Shown here: positions 1 through 5,829 of the stretch, piece after piece
Numbering within the stretch: the first letter of the stretch is position 1
Layout of the letters: each line of letters begins with the position of its first letter
From: an uncultured Alphaproteobacteria bacterium
GTDB lineage: Bacteria; Pseudomonadota; Alphaproteobacteria; Micavibrionales; Micavibrionaceae
Reading direction: 5' to 3'
Assembly (NCBI GenBank): GCA_937124505.1
Contig: CAKZKV010000234.1
Location: forward strand, 1-8,565
DNA length: 8,565 nt
Notes under the pieces: generated by a model
What the model saw: only the letters and a program-made list of their open reading frames with translations
The model's database searches: none
What the model was told of the DNA's origin: nothing
Translations under genes and position numbers: made by a program

Positions 1-6
1 AGGAGA
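1..6 (+). promoter_or_regulatory. Ribosome binding site of the CsbD-family gene
   Basis: AGGAGA lies 6 bases before the ATG at 13 and fixes that start. The promoter of this gene is outside the window. Confidence 0.8.
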
Positions 7-12
7 ATTACA

Positions 13-216
13 ATGAACAAGGATATTTTTGGCGGTAACTGGAAACAGTTCAAAGGTGAAGTCCAGAAACAATGGGGCAAGCTGACAGATGACCAGTTTG
101 ACCAAATTGAAGGCAATCGGCAAAAACTGGTAGGCCAAATTCAGGAAAGTTACGGCATCGCCCGCGACGAAGCTGAAAAAGAGGTTGATGACTGGGAGCA
201 CAGAACCGCCGCCTGA
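13..216 (+). CDS. CsbD-family stress-response protein
   Basis: This encodes a 67-residue hydrophilic, charged protein. The opening MNKDIFGGNWKQFKGEVQKQWGKLTDD, the central 'QIEGNRQKLVGQIQESYG' and the closing 'EAEKEVDDWE' match the CsbD family (YjbJ in E. coli) over its whole usual length. Family members are small cytoplasmic, largely helical proteins that accumulate under general stress; their molecular role is unknown. The start is supported by AGGAGA at 1-6, and the gene ends at a strong hairpin terminator. Its neighbours are other small stress and envelope genes, which fits membership of a general stress regulon. Its own promoter cannot be seen. Confidence 0.93.
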   Translation: MNKDIFGGNWKQFKGEVQKQWGKLTDDQFDQIEGNRQKLVGQIQESYGIARDEAEKEVDDWEHRTAA

Positions 217-238
217 TACCAGTTATTTTATATTTTCG

Positions 239-274
239 GAAAAAGCGTTTGTGTTTCTTCACAAGCGCTTTTTC
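239..274 (+). terminator. Rho-independent, probably bidirectional terminator
   Basis: A 15-base-pair stem (239-253 with 260-274, one G-U pair) has a 6-base loop TTTCTT. The arms contain GAAAAAGCG and CGCTTTTTC, so both strands give a GC core followed by a T-run. It lies 22 bases after the CsbD stop and could also stop transcripts arriving from the minus-strand gene at 520-783. Confidence 0.8.
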
Positions 275-310
275 TGATTTGTAAAAGTTATTACTTGATC
301 TGACGGTTGG

Positions 311-359
311 GAATTATCGACCATCCAGCGCTTTTTGGGGGTGTGCTGTCCGATAATTC
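311..359. repeat. 9-bp perfect inverted repeat in the 217-519 gap
   Basis: GAATTATCG (311-319) is mirrored by CGATAATTC (351-359) with 31 bases between; an inner CAGC (326-329) and GCTG (345-348) can extend the pairing. The rest of the 303-base gap between the CsbD gene and the convergent minus-strand gene holds the terminator at 239-274 and no convincing ORF. No T-run follows, so this is not an ordinary terminator. It could be an operator-like site or a remnant of a small mobile sequence; its function is not recognised. Confidence 0.5.
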
Positions 360-519
360 TTGTACACTACCGATACTTTTGGACTGTGCAAGCTCTTTGG
401 CATCGATCAGGGTTTGCATCGGCGTTTAGATTACCAGATCGCCCCATATCAACTCTACCACAAAGAAGATATTCAAAAGTGTAGACATAATAGCCAGGCT
501 GAAAATGCTGCGTCTGATT

Positions 520-783
520 TCAGATTTCCTGTTTTTTGTTCGAACTTTCGAGCGCCTTGCTAATTTGTTGCAACAATTCTTCTTCACTGGAAAAATTCTT
601 ATCCGGCAACATATTCTCTGCCCCGGATTCCAGAAGGTGCTGAATTTCATCAGACCAGTTTTTCAGGATTTTACGCTTTTCCTCCTCTGAGAGAGTCTCG
701 TCCTTAAGCACATCTTCCGGTAGAGCATACATATCACCGGGATCCAGCATAACTTTTTTGCTCTTTGCTTTGTATTGGTTCAT
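520..783 (-). CDS. Small conserved acidic protein of unknown function
   Basis: This encodes an 87-residue protein beginning MNQYKAKSKKVMLDPGDMYA. An in-frame ATG at 873 exists, but AAGGAGA at 791-797 sits 7 bases before the ATG at 783, so the shorter form is chosen. The central segment 'LPEDVLKDETLSEEEKRKILKNW' resembles a widespread group of short proteobacterial proteins with a 'P.dVl.d..Ls.e.K..iL..We.D' pattern; no function is known to me for that group. The C-terminal half is rich in Glu, Ser and Leu and looks helical. There is no signal peptide or membrane segment, so it is probably cytoplasmic. An EcfG-like promoter lies upstream, placing it with the divergent DUF1328 gene in a stress response. 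Confidence 0.8.
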   Translation of the reverse strand: MNQYKAKSKKVMLDPGDMYALPEDVLKDETLSEEEKRKILKNWSDEIQHLLESGAENMLPDKNFSSEEELLQQISKALESSNKKQEI

Positions 784-823
784 AGCCGCTTCTCCTTTTT
801 CATAGGCTTTAAGAATGTATTCC

Positions 824-848
824 AACAATCGGGGAATAAAAATGTTCC
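824..848 (-). promoter_or_regulatory. EcfG-like promoter for the 520-783 gene
   Basis: Reading the minus strand, GGAAC (848-844) is followed by 16 bases and TGTT (827-824), close to the EcfG consensus GGAAC-N16/17-CGTT. It lies about 40 bases before the ATG at 783. Another promoter with the same geometry reads the other way at 886-910. Confidence 0.5.
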
Positions 849-885
849 TTGCAGGACGGACAATAAAGCGCAAACCAGAAAAAAT

Positions 886-910
886 GGAACAAAATCAATG
901 GCCATTCATT
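886..910 (+). promoter_or_regulatory. EcfG-like promoter for the DUF1328 gene group
   Basis: GGAAC (886-890), 16 bases, then CATT (907-910) resembles the alphaproteobacterial EcfG promoter, with one departure in the -10 element (consensus CGTT). A start site near 917 would leave a leader of about 29 bases before the ATG at 946. Confidence 0.5.
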
Positions 911-945
911 AGTAAAGTGTCCACCTCAAAGAAAGGAGAATGATT

Positions 946-1122
946 ATGCTGAATTGGGCTTTAACATTTTTAGTGATTGCATTAATCGCAGCCGTTCTTG
1001 GATTTGGAGGTATAGCGACAGTCTCGGCAAACATTGCTCAGGTTATATTCGTTGTATTCCTCTTGCTCTTTGTTATTGCTGCTTTCGCGCATGCTTTGCG
1101 CGGCAAAACTCCCCCAACCTGA
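946..1122 (+). CDS. DUF1328 family small membrane protein
   Basis: This encodes a 58-residue protein, [20 protein letters not shown] onward, made of two hydrophobic helices (about residues 5-25 and 30-50) joined by a short 'GGIATVSAN' turn and ending in a basic tail 'RGKTPPT'. Sequence and length fit DUF1328 (YtjA-like) proteins of the inner membrane, whose role is unknown. An ATG at 940 is in frame, but AGGAGA at 934-939 abuts it; the ATG at 946 has a 6-base spacing and gives the family's usual MLxWA start. The entericidin-like gene begins 22 bases downstream, so the two are probably cotranscribed from the EcfG-like promoter at 886-910. Confidence 0.92.
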   Translation: MLNWALTFLVIALIAAVLGFGGIATVSANIAQVIFVVFLLLFVIAAFAHALRGKTPPT

Positions 1123-1144
1123 TATGAAAGAAAGGATACATGAC

Positions 1145-1276
1145 ATGTTTTATCGATTTTTAATCATTGTTTCTCTTGGCTTGTTTACCCTCGGTGTCTC
1201 TGCATGCGAAACCGTAGAAGGTGCCGGTCAGGATATAGAGCGAGCGGGAGAAACCGTCCAGGACGCCGCCAACTAA
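1145..1276 (+). CDS. Entericidin-like small lipoprotein
   Basis: This encodes a 43-residue precursor. A basic, hydrophobic leader (residues 1-19) ends in the lipobox 'GVSAC', with Cys20 as the lipidated residue. The mature part 'CETVEGAGQDIERAGETVQDAAN' matches the Entericidin A/B family (EcnA/EcnB) closely, including the 'CNTVEGAGKDIE' type opening. Family members are small membrane-bound lipoproteins; EcnB is linked to stationary-phase lysis in enterobacteria, whereas the alphaproteobacterial versions are mostly uncharacterised stress proteins. AAAGGA at 1131-1136 supports this start 8 bases downstream. A longer in-frame ORF starting at 1034 overlaps DUF1328 and is not needed. Both entericidin-like partners of the enterobacterial pair are not present: only one copy is seen here. 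Confidence 0.9.
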   Translation: MFYRFLIIVSLGLFTLGVSACETVEGAGQDIERAGETVQDAAN

Positions 1277-1309
1277 CGGTCTTGGAAACAAGAAAATTAT
1301 TCAAAGAAA

Positions 1310-1350
1310 GTAAGCGTACTGTGGAATTATTACAATTCTCTTGCGCTTAC
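1310..1350. repeat. Nested inverted repeat before the PRC-barrel gene
   Basis: GTAAGCG (1310-1316) pairs with CGCTTAC (1344-1350), and inside it GAATT (1324-1328) pairs with AATTC (1334-1338). There is no following T-run, so it is more likely an operator-like or leader structure than a terminator. It overlaps a weak EcfG-like motif (GGAAT at 1323-1327, 16 bases, CGCT at 1344-1347). Confidence 0.4.
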
Positions 1351-1375
1351 CTCAAACGAACAGAAAGGCTTTATC

Positions 1376-2314
1376 ATGTTACACGATGACAACGCAAATC
1401 CAGACGGATTCAATCCAGACCATCCTGATGTCTGGAGCCAGGATCATCACATGCCCTTTGCGAACAGAACTGTGACATGGGTTTTTACGCTCATAGGAAT
1501 TGTTTTGTTAGGGGCTCTCGCCGTTTTGTTACCGTTTAGCAGCACAGAAAACCCACCCAGACAACAGGGCGATACCAGCATACTGGTAAATGTTGATCCG
1601 TCTACGGGAGAGGAAGTTGGCTTTCTCGCAAAAATCTTTAATGATATGACACAGGGGATCAAGACGAATCTCCCTCATGTCGATACCCCGATTGAAACTT
1701 TTGTACGCATGGAAGATATGTTTAACGATATGGAAGATTATAACGATGACTATAATTTCTCATTTCGCGACACGTTAGATTCCGAGATCATTGGTGCACG
1801 AGGAAAGAGAGTCGGAACACTTTATGACATTCTTGTTAATCGCGGCACAGGTGAAGCCAAAGCGATTATTATTTCGGAAGAAGATCAGTACTATGATCAG
1901 AAATTGGTAAATCTAAGATTTCAAAAGATTCGTTATCAGGAACCCGATGGTGATACCTTAATCAATGTCACGGAAGAGCAAATCGATCAACGCAAGAACT
2001 TCGATTACACCAGATATGATAAAGATACCTATGTCAGTTTAAAAAATTTACGCAACGGACAGATCGTTGACGACCATGGTGAATATGTCGGCGAAATTGA
2101 TGGCCTGATCTATCAAAACGAGGAAGTTCAGGATGTCTATTTTTTTGTCAAACAATCCCTCACTCCATTAGGACAAGCCCGCCTTTTTAATGTTCCTTTT
2201 GAAAGTGTCAATCTGGTCGAGGGGCCTGGAGGGTTTGATATCAAGCTAAGCAAGGAGGAAACGCGTGCATTGGCAAGGGCTCTTTATAGTAATAAAGGAG
2301 ACGGTATGAACTGA
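1376..2314 (+). CDS. Membrane-anchored PRC-barrel domain protein
   Basis: This encodes a 312-residue protein. A polar, Asp/His/Asn-rich N-terminus (residues 1-30) is followed by one membrane helix (about 33-54), an acidic linker (about 55-130), and two PRC-barrel-like units. The first, about 132-200, contains 'IIGARGKRVGTLYDILVN'; the second, about 222-295, contains 'QIVDDHGEYVGEIDGLIY'. PRC barrels are small beta folds found in RimM, photosynthetic reaction centre subunit H and many alphaproteobacterial stress or envelope proteins, where they act in binding rather than catalysis. No catalytic motif is visible. The positive-inside rule is ambiguous, but a periplasmic C-terminal part is likely. 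AAAGG at 1364-1368 supports the start. It follows the entericidin-like gene by 99 bases and may share its transcript or use the weak promoter motif in that gap. Confidence 0.85.
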   Translation: MLHDDNANPDGFNPDHPDVWSQDHHMPFANRTVTWVFTLIGIVLLGALAVLLPFSSTENPPRQQGDTSILVNVDPSTGEEVGFLAKIFNDMTQGIKTNLPHVDTPIETFVRMEDMFNDMEDYNDDYNFSFRDTLDSEIIGARGKRVGTLYDILVNRGTGEAKAIIISEEDQYYDQKLVNLRFQKIRYQEPDGDTLINVTEEQIDQRKNFDYTRYDKDTYVSLKNLRNGQIVDDHGEYVGEIDGLIYQNEEVQDVYFFVKQSLTPLGQARLFNVPFESVNLVEGPGGFDIKLSKEETRALARALYSNKGDGMN

Positions 2315-2361
2315 TTGCCACGGTAATGTGGACTGAGGATAAATGATCTTCAGGGTAGATA

Positions 2362-2446
2362 GGTGACAGGGCGAATGTTTTGGTGAGGCCCCGCTTTTGT
2401 AAAGAGGCGGGTGATCTCGTAAAGGAGACTACCCGCCCTGTCTACC
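2362..2446. other. Structured segment with alternative stem-loops
   Basis: Fold A: an outer stem pairs 2362-2373 with 2434-2446 (9 continuous pairs GACAGGGCG/CGCCCTGTC, one bulged T, then 3 more) and encloses a hairpin 2390-2398/2403-2411 capped by GTAA, a GNRA-type tetraloop. Fold B: hairpin 2406-2418/2425-2437 (GGCGGGT with ACCCGCC, then a wobble, one mismatch and TCTC/GAGA). Bases 2406-2411 and 2434-2437 are used in both, so the folds exclude each other. It could be a small RNA, a 3' UTR element of the PRC-barrel transcript, or a transcription stop without a T-run. No known RNA family is recognised. Confidence 0.5.
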
Positions 2447-2497
2447 GAATGGCCGCCGTGCCCCCCCTCAACTAAGCATGACTCTTGATTTATAAAG

Positions 2498-2518
2498 ATC
2501 CTGAAACAAGTTCAGGAT
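2498..2518. repeat. REP-like palindrome
   Basis: ATCCTGAA and TTCAGGAT form an 8-base-pair stem around ACAAG, followed by GACG. Palindromes of this sort are dispersed in many alphaproteobacterial intergenic regions. Only one copy is visible in this window. The remaining part of the 2315-2651 gap holds the structured segment at 2362-2446 and an AT-rich leader, with no convincing ORF. Confidence 0.6.
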
Positions 2519-2651
2519 GACGAGTTGTGTCATTTCCGGACTTTTTCAGAGGTTCCTGTATATCATCAGCCTCTTATTCTTATGAAAAAACTTCCCTTTT
2601 TATTCATTCTGCTTTAAGACAGGAGGCAACGTTAAAACGAGTTATCAGATC

Positions 2652-3581
2652 ATGAAAATTATAATTTTGTTTGCCACCTATAACGGGGCGGAGCGTTTGC
2701 CAAAGATGCTGGAAGCCCTGGAACGGTTAAATTATCCTTCCGGGCAATGGAGTATTATTGCGGTTGATAATAATAGTACGGACAGCACACGGGATGTTTT
2801 GGAACAATGGAAGGAGAGGCTGCCCCTGACCTGCCTATGTGAAACGCGACAGGGAAAGTCGCATGCCATGAATACGGGGCTGGATCATGTCCCGGCGGAT
2901 ACTGATCTGGTTATTCTGAGCGATGATGACATTATTGCTGATCCAGACTGGTTGAATGCTTTTAAAAATGCGGCAGAGACCCATTCTGATTATAATATTT
3001 TCGGCGGGGAAATTCGTCCGGCATGGGAGCAGGAGCCACCACAATGGATACTTGATTGGGTTGATATCCGCATGGTATTTGCCGTGAATGAGGGGACGGC
3101 AGAGGGAGAAATTAATCCGGATCTGGTTTTTGGGCCCAATTCTGCCTTTCGGGCAAAACTGTTTTTAGAAGAGGGACACCGTTTCCCGACGCACATCGGC
3201 CCAAAAACAGGTGCATCGTATCCGATGGGAAATGATTCCGCTCTGGCGCAATTACTCGCCAGCCATCATCACAAGGCCTGGCATGTACCGAAGGCTGTTG
3301 TTGGCCATATGATCCCGGCCAGAAATATGACAGAAGACTGGATCGTCAAACGCGCGGAACGTTATGGATGGGGCATGGTTGTGCTGCACCCCGAATGGTT
3401 TGAAGATTACCGGAGATTATCCGTTCGCCATATCCACCACCGCCTTAAATACGCCCTGTTTTGGTTATTGCAAATCCCCGCCGGATTGTTACCACAATGT
3501 GAGCGCCGTTATAAACTACGCTATTGGTATTATTATTGTAAGGGAATGTTTAAAGGCCTGTCTTTGGAGAAATCTGCATAA
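2652..3581 (+). CDS. Family 2 glycosyltransferase (first paralog)
   Basis: This encodes a 309-residue GT-A fold protein starting directly with the first beta strand, MKIIILFATYNG. Nucleotide-sugar binding features are visible: 'TYNG' at 9-12, 'VDNNSTD' at 38-44, 'RQGKS' at 66-70 and the metal-binding 'DDD' at 91-93 followed by 'IIADPDW'. Further motifs are 'PPQWI' (129-133), 'GPNSAFR' (161-167), 'MGND' in the usual acceptor-side acidic position, and 'HMIP...W..KRAERYGWG'. The C-terminus has a short hydrophobic, amphipathic stretch ('ALFWLLQIPAGLLP') suggesting peripheral membrane contact. It should transfer a sugar from a nucleotide donor to a polysaccharide, lipid or protein; donor and acceptor cannot be deduced. 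A purine-rich AGGAGG lies at 2621-2626, too far from the ATG for normal spacing, so initiation may be weak. The second paralog lies tail to tail with it. Confidence 0.9.
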   Translation: MKIIILFATYNGAERLPKMLEALERLNYPSGQWSIIAVDNNSTDSTRDVLEQWKERLPLTCLCETRQGKSHAMNTGLDHVPADTDLVILSDDDIIADPDWLNAFKNAAETHSDYNIFGGEIRPAWEQEPPQWILDWVDIRMVFAVNEGTAEGEINPDLVFGPNSAFRAKLFLEEGHRFPTHIGPKTGASYPMGNDSALAQLLASHHHKAWHVPKAVVGHMIPARNMTEDWIVKRAERYGWGMVVLHPEWFEDYRRLSVRHIHHRLKYALFWLLQIPAGLLPQCERRYKLRYWYYYCKGMFKGLSLEKSA

Positions 3582-3583
3582 GA

Positions 3584-4513
3584 TCAGGATGTCTTGATGT
3601 TCCGCAGATCATGAGACAAAATCCCGTGCAGGCGATAATACTGCCAGAGAAAATGAAAGCGTTTTTGCGATTTCGGCAGTAATTTTACAATCGGAACGCA
3701 GACTCCCATCACAATGTATTTTAATAACGTTCGAATGGGACGCCCCATGATTTTGAGCTTGGAGCCATAATGTTGCGGGAAAATAACGGGCACGCCCAGA
3801 CCATGACGAATAGCCCGTTTCCACATCCATGTTTCATCAAAACTCTGAACCGGGATAAAATGAGACACGGCAGTTTGATGCGTGTGCCAGGCCTTCAGGT
3901 TTTTCTCTTTTGCCAGATGATAGGCAAAAACAGTATCTTCCCCCATGGCAAACGTCTCACTTTGATTGGGCCCTAAATATTCATCAACGATGTATTTGTC
4001 GGGAAGAATACTGGTACGAAACATCGAATTGGGCCCCATTAGAAGTTCAGGCAGAATTTCTCCCTCTGGAAAATGATCATTCAGGGAATAAAGAACCCCC
4101 ATTTGTGCCCATTCCCTGATCCATTGTGGGGGCGCTTCCTCCCAGTTTGGTTTGATCAGGCCACTAAAGAGATCATAGTCTTTTTTTTCTTCAGCGGTTT
4201 TCACCATAACTTCCAGCCAGTCAGGATCTGCAATCACATCATCATCCGTCAGGATTAACAAATCGCCTTCAATATGCTGGAAGCCCTGATCAATCGCATA
4301 GGACTTTCCCTGACGTTCTTCAAATAAAATATGTAGAGGCAGAGCTTCAAGGTACTCTTCAAGAATAGCCTGTGTTTGATCAGTGCTGTTATTATTGACG
4401 GCCACAACCTTCCACAGGTCTTTGTCCATCGTTTGACGAAACAAGGAGTCCAGAAAATATCTGAGCGTCTTCTCACCGTTATAGGTTGAAAACAGGACTG
4501 TGACTTTTTTCAT
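3584..4513 (-). CDS. Family 2 glycosyltransferase (second paralog)
   Basis: This encodes a 309-residue GT-A fold protein, exactly as long as its neighbour. It shares with it the ordered motifs 'TYNG' (10-13), 'NNNSTD' (40-45), 'RQGKS' (67-71), 'DDD' (90-92) plus 'VIADPDWL', 'PPQWI', 'GPNSMFR' and 'HFIP...W..KRAIRHGLG'. Unlike the neighbour it keeps 'MGED' where that one has 'MGND', so the two may differ in activity or acceptor. The ATG at 4513 is preferred; a TTG at 4522 would add three residues but has no ribosome binding site. The stop codon is 2 bases from that of the opposite gene, leaving no space for a terminator between them. The two genes probably arose by duplication with inversion and act on the same surface glycan. 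Confidence 0.9.
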   Translation of the reverse strand: MKKVTVLFSTYNGEKTLRYFLDSLFRQTMDKDLWKVVAVNNNSTDQTQAILEEYLEALPLHILFEERQGKSYAIDQGFQHIEGDLLILTDDDVIADPDWLEVMVKTAEEKKDYDLFSGLIKPNWEEAPPQWIREWAQMGVLYSLNDHFPEGEILPELLMGPNSMFRTSILPDKYIVDEYLGPNQSETFAMGEDTVFAYHLAKEKNLKAWHTHQTAVSHFIPVQSFDETWMWKRAIRHGLGVPVIFPQHYGSKLKIMGRPIRTLLKYIVMGVCVPIVKLLPKSQKRFHFLWQYYRLHGILSHDLRNIKTS

Positions 4514-4754
4514 GAGGCTCAACTTGCATTAAATAGATATGTAATCTTTAACTAGAATATTTACTGTAAAATCTCAATCAGTAATTCTACGGAATTGGTA
4601 AATTAAAAATTGATTCAGGCAATGGTAAATGTGGAATTCAACACATACTTCAGAGATGGTCCTGTTTTGTTGGACAGGTTATTCTGTCTCATAGGTTCTG
4701 ACGGGGGACAGATTCAAGCGGATCACTCTTATCAAAGTGCATAAATATGTAATT
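4514..4754. other. Gene-poor gap between glycosyltransferase and Rep-like gene
   Basis: These 241 bases are AT-rich near 4530-4620. Further right are two short inverted repeats built on the same word: CCTGT/ACAGG (4661-4665 with 4674-4678) and TCTGTC/GACAGA (4683-4688 with 4707-4712). The left boundary of the integrated element should lie here or further left. A 40-codon plus-strand ORF (4622-4744) has no good ribosome binding site. No terminator with a T-run is seen for the Rep-like gene. Confidence 0.4.
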
Positions 4755-5771
4755 TTATTCACTCAATAATCCCGACGCTTTCAACACATTAGGCCAGTGC
4801 GACCACATCTTCTCAGGATGCCAGATGTCCGTCATGGCAATATGATATGTATCTTCGTAATCACTCTTGTCTTTGGTTGGGATAACTTCCAAAGCCTTAC
4901 TCAATCCTCTTGCCTTACAATATTGCAGAAAAAGTACATGAGAGTGGTCTTTATTCTTAATCGCTTTGTAATTGACCCATCGTAAGTCAACTTTCCTGAG
5001 TGGGTTATTTCCCGGACTAATATTTAACGCCTTTGCCAGAGATTTATTTTTATCGGTATAGCGATGTTCGTAACGAGTATGTAAGACACCACCATATAAA
5101 ACGGGCTTGTTTTTATCCTGTGCCTCCGCCTTTTTATTGTAAACGTAGATATTACTACCGGAGTCACTAAGGGCATTCGGGTAATCTGTCTGATCCCGTT
5201 TTGTTTCACTATGATAGATAACAGACTTTACAGGTTGTTTTTGATTGCCGTGTTTCTTGACGAAGATGATTTCCAGATCACTTATATCCACGCCCAATAC
5301 ATCAACCGCCACGTCAAAACGCTGTACTGCCTTCTCATATGCCAAGACGTCTTTATATCCTAGACCATACACATCGATATTGAATAAATTTTCGAGTTCT
5401 TTTTTGAAAAGATTTACACCTTTCGCACCTAAACGGGCGGGATTGAGATCAAAGCGAAAGAAGGGGAGGTTACCCTTTTTAGGTCGTGTCTGTACCAGTA
5501 TCCGCTCATTTATCCCTTCACAGTGTAGCCAGTGATTACCTTTGTAATTCTTATATCTCCCCGGTTTCTGGTTATTCTCCTCTTCTGTAACCTCGGTATA
5601 GCATTCCGTTTTCAGATGTTTAGCAACATAGGTTCTAAATGATTTCTTTTTACCAATCGTCATGTTTTTCAATGGATCAAAACGCAGCACTAATTTATCT
5701 ATGATCGGTTTTAGAATACATAGTCTATTCTCTTCATGATATTGATGAATCTTGTCCTTGCGCAATGTCAC
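4755..5771 (-). CDS. Rep_trans-like replication initiation protein
   Basis: This encodes 338 residues from a GTG at 5771, chosen because AAAGGGG lies just before it. An in-frame ATG at 5867 would give 370 residues and overlap the recombinase end by 38 bases, with no clear ribosome binding site. The order of motifs resembles rolling-circle initiators of the Rep_trans family (phage CTX RstA, pT181 RepC): 'DKLVLRFDP' early, 'FFRFDLNPARLG', 'RFDVAVDVLGVDI', 'GSNIYVYNKKAE' and, about 20 residues later, 'TRYEHRY' (an Arg-x-Glu element). Such proteins nick one strand through a Tyr to start replication of plasmids, filamentous phages or integrative elements; which Tyr would act here is not certain. 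Placed directly after a tRNA-linked recombinase, it probably served replication of the excised element. It appears intact. Confidence 0.68.
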   Translation of the reverse strand: MTLRKDKIHQYHEENRLCILKPIIDKLVLRFDPLKNMTIGKKKSFRTYVAKHLKTECYTEVTEEENNQKPGRYKNYKGNHWLHCEGINERILVQTRPKKGNLPFFRFDLNPARLGAKGVNLFKKELENLFNIDVYGLGYKDVLAYEKAVQRFDVAVDVLGVDISDLEIIFVKKHGNQKQPVKSVIYHSETKRDQTDYPNALSDSGSNIYVYNKKAEAQDKNKPVLYGGVLHTRYEHRYTDKNKSLAKALNISPGNNPLRKVDLRWVNYKAIKNKDHSHVLFLQYCKARGLSKALEVIPTKDKSDYEDTYHIAMTDIWHPEKMWSHWPNVLKASGLLSE

Positions 5772-5774
5772 ATT

Positions 5775-5792
5775 TTCCCCTTTGTTAAGGGG
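5775..5792 (-). promoter_or_regulatory. Hairpin covering the ribosome binding site of the Rep-like gene
   Basis: On the minus strand, TCCCCTT pairs with AAGGGGA around an AACA loop, 4 bases before the GTG at 5771. The 3' arm is the ribosome binding site itself, so folding would hide it. On the plus strand the same hairpin is followed by ATTTTTT and would look like a terminator, but no plus-strand gene leads to it. Confidence 0.4.
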
Positions 5793-5829
5793 ATTTTTTC
5801 CATGTGGCGGATTTTTATCGCTGGCAGTA

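Noticed and set aside
784..873. Longer 117-residue form of the minus-strand small protein
   Set aside because: The strong ribosome binding site at 791-797 lies inside that extension, and the EcfG-like -10 motif also falls within it.
1034..1144. N-terminal extension of the entericidin-like gene
   Set aside because: It overlaps the DUF1328 gene in another frame and would destroy the lipoprotein signal peptide.
4622..4744. 40-codon plus-strand ORF starting MVNVEFNTYFRDGP in the gap between glycosyltransferase and Rep-like gene
   Set aside because: It has no well-placed ribosome binding site, no recognised similarity and could easily occur by chance.
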